The position numbers and the translations under genes were made by a program. This document shows positions 5,701-7,005 of a DNA stretch of 7,005 bases, one piece after another; the first letter of the stretch is position 1; each line of letters opens with the position of its first letter. A model generated the notes under the pieces. The model worked only from the letters and a program-made list of their open reading frames with translations, did not search any database and was not told where the DNA came from. This DNA is from Acidobacteriota bacterium (GTDB lineage Bacteria; Acidobacteriota; Terriglobia; Acidiferrales; UBA7541), in NCBI GenBank assembly GCA_016179005.1, contig JACOSF010000224.1:1-7005 (forward strand). Direction: 5' to 3'.

Positions 5701-7005
5701 GTAGCCACGCCCTTCCTCGCTACCGCCTCGATCGGCACTAATGTTCGCGGTATCGGCATCAACACGTTTACGCAGCAAGCCATCCTCGCGGATCCCGGCG
5801 CGAACGGCCCTGTGCTTTTCAATCTGTTCGACCAGGCGGTGACCAACGTCTCCTTGAGTGAAATTGGCGCCACGGCTGCCGCCTTCAACCCCTACACCAA
5901 CATTGCCGTCACCACCAACCCCAACACCAACGAAGCTTCGGTGATTGACCCGGAGACCCCTGCACGGGTGGCAAAGTTGACGGTGGGTGTGGGGCCGCGC
6001 GCCGTGGCCATTGACCCCGGCACGAACACCGCACTGGTGGTGAACGAGACGGACGGCACCGTGACGCCGATTGGGCTCGGCGCTATCCGGCCTCTACACA
6101 TCACCGCGATGAGCATGCCGCTTTCCCGGCAACTCGCTCCAGGGGTCACTCTCACATCTGCCGTCAATTTGACGCTGACCATTTTTGGAAAAGGCTTCCT
6201 CGGCGGGTCTCAGGTGCGGCTGGACGGAGTAGCGCTGGCCCTGCCTTCCAGCGTCTCGGACCGGCAGCTCACCGTCACCGTGCCGTCGGCGCTATTGGCC
6301 GGGCCGCACAACTATGTCCTCGACGTGATTAATCCGGGCGGTATGCTCTCCAACGTGCTGGAACTTGACGTGGTTCAGGCCGTGGACATTGTTGGAGCAG
6401 GAGGGGCCTCGTGCACAGCGCCGGCGCCCGCGGCGGTGGCCATTGACGAAGAGCGCAACGTGGCCGTGGTTACCAACCCCGGGTGCGACAATGTCTCCTT
6501 CATCGACCTCGCCAGCGGAACGATCACTTCTTCCGTTTCCGTTCAATCCAAACCCCGCGGCGTGGCCGTGAGTTCTCGTTTGGGCACCGCTGTCGTCACA
6601 AACAGTGGCGCCAGTTCCGCTTCGATCCTGAACTTGACCACCTCGCCTCCCACCGTGACCACAACGGTGACGGTGGGGAGCGAACCGCTGGGCATAGCCG
6701 TTGATGAAAGAACGGGGAACGCCGTGGTGGCCAATGCCAGCTCGAATTCGATCAGCATTTTTGCTGCATCTTCAGGCGGCTCGGCCCAAGCCGTGGCCGT
6801 GGATGCGCGGCCGGTGGCCGTGGCCATTGACCCGGATCGCCAATATGTTGCTGTGGCGCACGCGGCGTCCAACAGCCTTGCGGTGGTGAACCTCACCAGC
6901 CTCTCGATCCTCGGCCGCGTGTCGAATGTTTCCCTTCCAACAGCGGTGGTCTTTGATCCGGTGACGGACACTTTCATTGCCAATTCGAGTTTGGGGAACA
7001 GCCTC
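2785..7005 (+). CDS. Giant multidomain lipoprotein: Ig-like, IPT/TIG and YVTN/NHL beta-propeller domains with five inserted 66-residue modules; 3' end beyond the window
   Basis: The frame stays open for 1407 codons from ATG to the last base. Residues 1-22 form a signal peptide (MRRWTSRF, then a hydrophobic stretch) ending in ISSG-Cys23, which fits the lipobox pattern; a Gly/Ser linker (24-34) follows. Domains: Ig-like 1 (37-274) and Ig-like 2 (278-521), which share VTxSP/VTPS, GGNSTVGTI, SGLFTAP and SVADPT-type motifs; IPT/TIG-like 1 (526-612, ISPSTAPQG) and 2 (617-712, ASPDSAVQGG); a seven-bladed propeller (about 714-1100) with blade motifs such as PTGVAVD and PRAVAID; IPT/TIG-like 3 (1102-1203); and a second propeller (from 1210) with five blades before the cut. 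The 66-residue modules are described separately. There are only four cysteines besides Cys23 (746, 794, 1210, 1234). No catalytic motif is visible. The likely role is an envelope or cell-surface protein for binding or adhesion; that is inferred from architecture, and the ligand is unknown. Two or more further blades are expected downstream. Confidence 0.93.
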   Translation, partial: MRRWTSRFLLPAAVALAAISSGCGGGGNSGGGGGAKVQVTVSPQATIVTLNSTQQFAAAVTGASTVAIAATNGAVRATNVVTITTSSAHGFAVGHVVTVSGVTDSSFSGTFIIVSVPTATTFTYAQTAADATSGGGTVANISVNWFVSDVQGGNSTVGTITTTGLYTAPDALPPPATATITSTGVARASNVVTITTSAAHNFVVNQLVIIAGVTDSSFNGSFVIATVPTTTTFTYAQSGSNATSGSGTVTSYAVKIKAVSVADSTANGTAIVDLSSGVTVRVTPSQAVVGTSETLQFIATVTGSSNTAVSWAVNDIAGGNSTVGTISSSGLFTAPATPPTTSTATIATNGAVRTSTGAVRTSNVVLITTSAAHGFTTGQSVTISGVADSSFNGTFTIASVPTTASFTYAQTGSNATSNGGTAAVGSSSVTIATASVVTITTTTAHGFLAGTSVTIAGVSDSSFNGTFTIVTAPSAATFTYSQSGANATSGGGTATANSNSVTIKATSVADPTITTAVLVTLQTSGNPTLASISPSTAPQGAVFQDVFLTGTNFLSTSTVRVNSIPQPPAAISQFSSTLLRVRVPASLLASTGTLVIDVQRQNGTTSTSQNLTVVAVRPALVGASPDSAVQGGGTFSFNVNGGYFGASTSPSITAEFDGNTRSTSVNAANEGRQAGVTVSAADLSAAGLFSVAVRNNSNPALFAATNLAVRPSGAPSVLGPAIAVGSQPGSIAINEATGIAVVTNRCSNTISRIDVNTLATVGAAIPVGTYPTGVAVDALQNLAVVANSGNNAGCPGPAGTPSLSIVDLAAGSVTATITANVSAGPFSVAANPLTGLALVVYQNSTHADILDLTQVPPAIVSTTTITTGANPKVAMEPRLNWAVVTPGGTGTISIVDLGQRNTVAITSSSRASNSTTITTAASHSFQLGQAVLISGVADTSFNGVFTISSVPSSTTFTYVQTAPNASSSGGAAVATPFLATASIGTNVRGIGINTFTQQAILADPGANGPVLFNLFDQAVTNVSLSEIGATAAAFNPYTNIAVTTNPNTNEASVIDPETPARVAKLTVGVGPRAVAIDPGTNTALVVNETDGTVTPIGLGAIRPLHITAMSMPLSRQLAPGVTLTSAVNLTLTIFGKGFLGGSQVRLDGVALALPSSVSDRQLTVTVPSALLAGPHNYVLDVINPGGMLSNVLELDVVQAVDIVGAGGASCTAPAPAAVAIDEERNVAVVTNPGCDNVSFIDLASGTITSSVSVQSKPRGVAVSSRLGTAVVTNSGASSASILNLTTSPPTVTTTVTVGSEPLGIAVDERTGNAVVANASSNSISIFAASSGGSAQAVAVDARPVAVAIDPDRQYVAVAHAASNSLAVVNLTSLSILGRVSNVSLPTAVVFDPVTDTFIANSSLGNSL
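3004..3201 (+). repeat. 66-residue module, copy 1 (early loop of Ig-like domain 1)
   Basis: Encodes residues 74-139 of the lipoprotein. Key blocks are NVVTITTSSAHGF, VTDSSFSGTF, TTFTYAQ and ATSGGGT. With a nine-residue lead (TVAIAATNG, 65-73) the extra segment is 75 residues, lying between VTGAS and NISVNW. Ig-like domain 2 has an uninterrupted VTGSSNTAVSW at the same place, so the insertion point can be read directly. The pattern suggests a small all-beta unit of about five strands; I cannot assign a named family. Confidence 0.9.
3337..3534 (+). repeat. 66-residue module, copy 2 (late loop of Ig-like domain 1)
   Basis: Encodes residues 185-250. Key blocks are NVVTITTSAAHNF, GVTDSSFNGSF and TTTTFTYAQSG. 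The host domain is split between PATATI (ending at residue 180) and YAVKIKAVSVAD (from 252). The copy has the same length as copy 1. At module position 17 it has Asn instead of the more common Gly after the invariant His. Confidence 0.9.
3832..3873 (+). repeat. Seven-residue tandem duplication at the entry of module copy 3 (GAVRTST / GAVRTSN)
   Basis: Codons 3832-3852 and 3853-3873 encode nearly the same heptapeptide twice, and the second copy leads directly into module 3. The six identical residues are written with a different third base in every codon (for example ggg/gga, gcg/gca, gtt/gtg, cgt/cgc). It is therefore a peptide-level repeat that is poorly visible as a DNA repeat. Confidence 0.85.
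3856..4053 (+). repeat. 66-residue module, copy 3 (late loop of Ig-like domain 2, first of a tandem pair)
   Basis: Encodes residues 358-423. Key blocks are NVVLITTSAAHGF, GVADSSFNGTF and ASFTYAQTGSNATS. It follows the Ig-like strand STATIATNG, the position where copy 2 sits in Ig-like domain 1, and is separated from copy 4 by only six residues (VGSSSV). Confidence 0.9.
4072..4269 (+). repeat. 66-residue module, copy 4 (late loop of Ig-like domain 2, second of the pair)
   Basis: Encodes residues 430-495. Key blocks are SVVTITTTTAHGF, GVSDSSFNGTF, ATFTYSQSGANATS and GGGT. The host Ig-like domain resumes at SVTIKATSVADPT. Its first six residues diverge most from the other copies (TIATAS instead of an AVRTSN-like start), while the rest is fully conserved in length and pattern. 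Confidence 0.9.
4924..6084 (+). repeat. First beta-propeller, seven YVTN/NHL-type blades
   Basis: Blade motifs of the form P-x-x-V-A-[IV]-[DN], followed about ten residues later by a hydrophobic strand with Asn (AVVTN, AVVANS, ALVVNE) and an S[IL]xxxD strand, start near residues 728, 771, 825, 871, 988, 1028 and 1071. Spacing is about 43 residues, except for 54 between blades 2 and 3 (a loop with Cys794) and 117 between blades 4 and 5, where module copy 5 is inserted. Seven blades match a closed propeller. Such propellers are usually binding scaffolds; no active site is evident. Confidence 0.82.
5506..5703 (+). repeat. 66-residue module, copy 5 (inserted between propeller blades 4 and 5)
   Basis: Encodes residues 908-973. 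Key blocks are STTITTAASHSF, GVADTSFNGVF, TTFTYVQTAPNAS and SGGA. It starts just after the blade strand TISIVDLGQRN with a TVAI lead like that of copy 1, and the propeller resumes at TASIGTNVRGIGIN. It is the most divergent copy but still aligns without a gap. It lies over 400 residues from copy 4, in a different fold. Confidence 0.88.
6412..7005 (+). repeat. Second beta-propeller, five blades visible, cut by the window end
   Basis: Blade motifs start near residues 1215 (PAAVAID), 1257 (PRGVAVS), 1301 (PLGIAVD), 1343 (PVAVAID) and 1385 (PTAVVFD), a very regular spacing of 42-44 residues. No 66-residue module interrupts this array. If it closes with seven blades, at least 90 more residues lie downstream. 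Cys1210 and Cys1234 flank the first strand of blade 1 and could form a disulfide. Confidence 0.8.

Overview
The window looks like Acidobacteriota chromosome (Terriglobia/Acidobacteriia type). This is inferred from the style of the BamA protein, from high-GC codon use, and from a lipoprotein combining a Cys-Gly-rich N-terminus, Ig-like domains, IPT/TIG domains and beta-propeller blades. No rRNA or other taxonomic marker is present, so the assignment rests on recalled family style. All coding is on the + strand; no RNA gene, transposase, CRISPR array or phage gene was seen.

Layout: (1) Positions 2-2707 hold the 3' 901 codons of a bamA/Omp85 gene whose start lies before the window. It covers a partial first POTRA domain, four further POTRA domains, and a 16-strand-type barrel with the IRGF motif and a C-terminal Phe. 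(2) Positions 2708-2784 are a 77-base gap with a good Shine-Dalgarno sequence near its end. (3) From 2785 to the last base runs one uninterrupted reading frame of 1407 codons with no stop. It encodes a very large secreted lipoprotein: signal peptide with lipobox Cys23, Gly-rich linker, two Ig-like domains, two IPT/TIG-like domains, a seven-bladed YVTN/NHL-type propeller, a third IPT/TIG-like domain, and at least five blades of a second propeller.

The most striking feature is a 66-residue module present five times in the lipoprotein, with no length change between copies and 22 invariant positions. The copies are not arranged as a plain tandem array. One sits in an early loop of Ig domain 1, one in a late loop of Ig domain 1, two back to back in the matching late loop of Ig domain 2, and one between blades 4 and 5 of the first propeller. 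Removing about 75 residues per copy restores normal sizes: about 88 and 94 residues for the Ig domains, and about 43 residues for the blade spacing. The module therefore behaves like an in-frame domain insert accepted by loops of two unrelated folds.

How the genes relate: BamA inserts beta-barrel proteins into the outer membrane. The downstream lipoprotein is probably exported and membrane-anchored, perhaps surface-exposed. Same strand and short gap allow co-transcription, but no sequence evidence links the two functionally.
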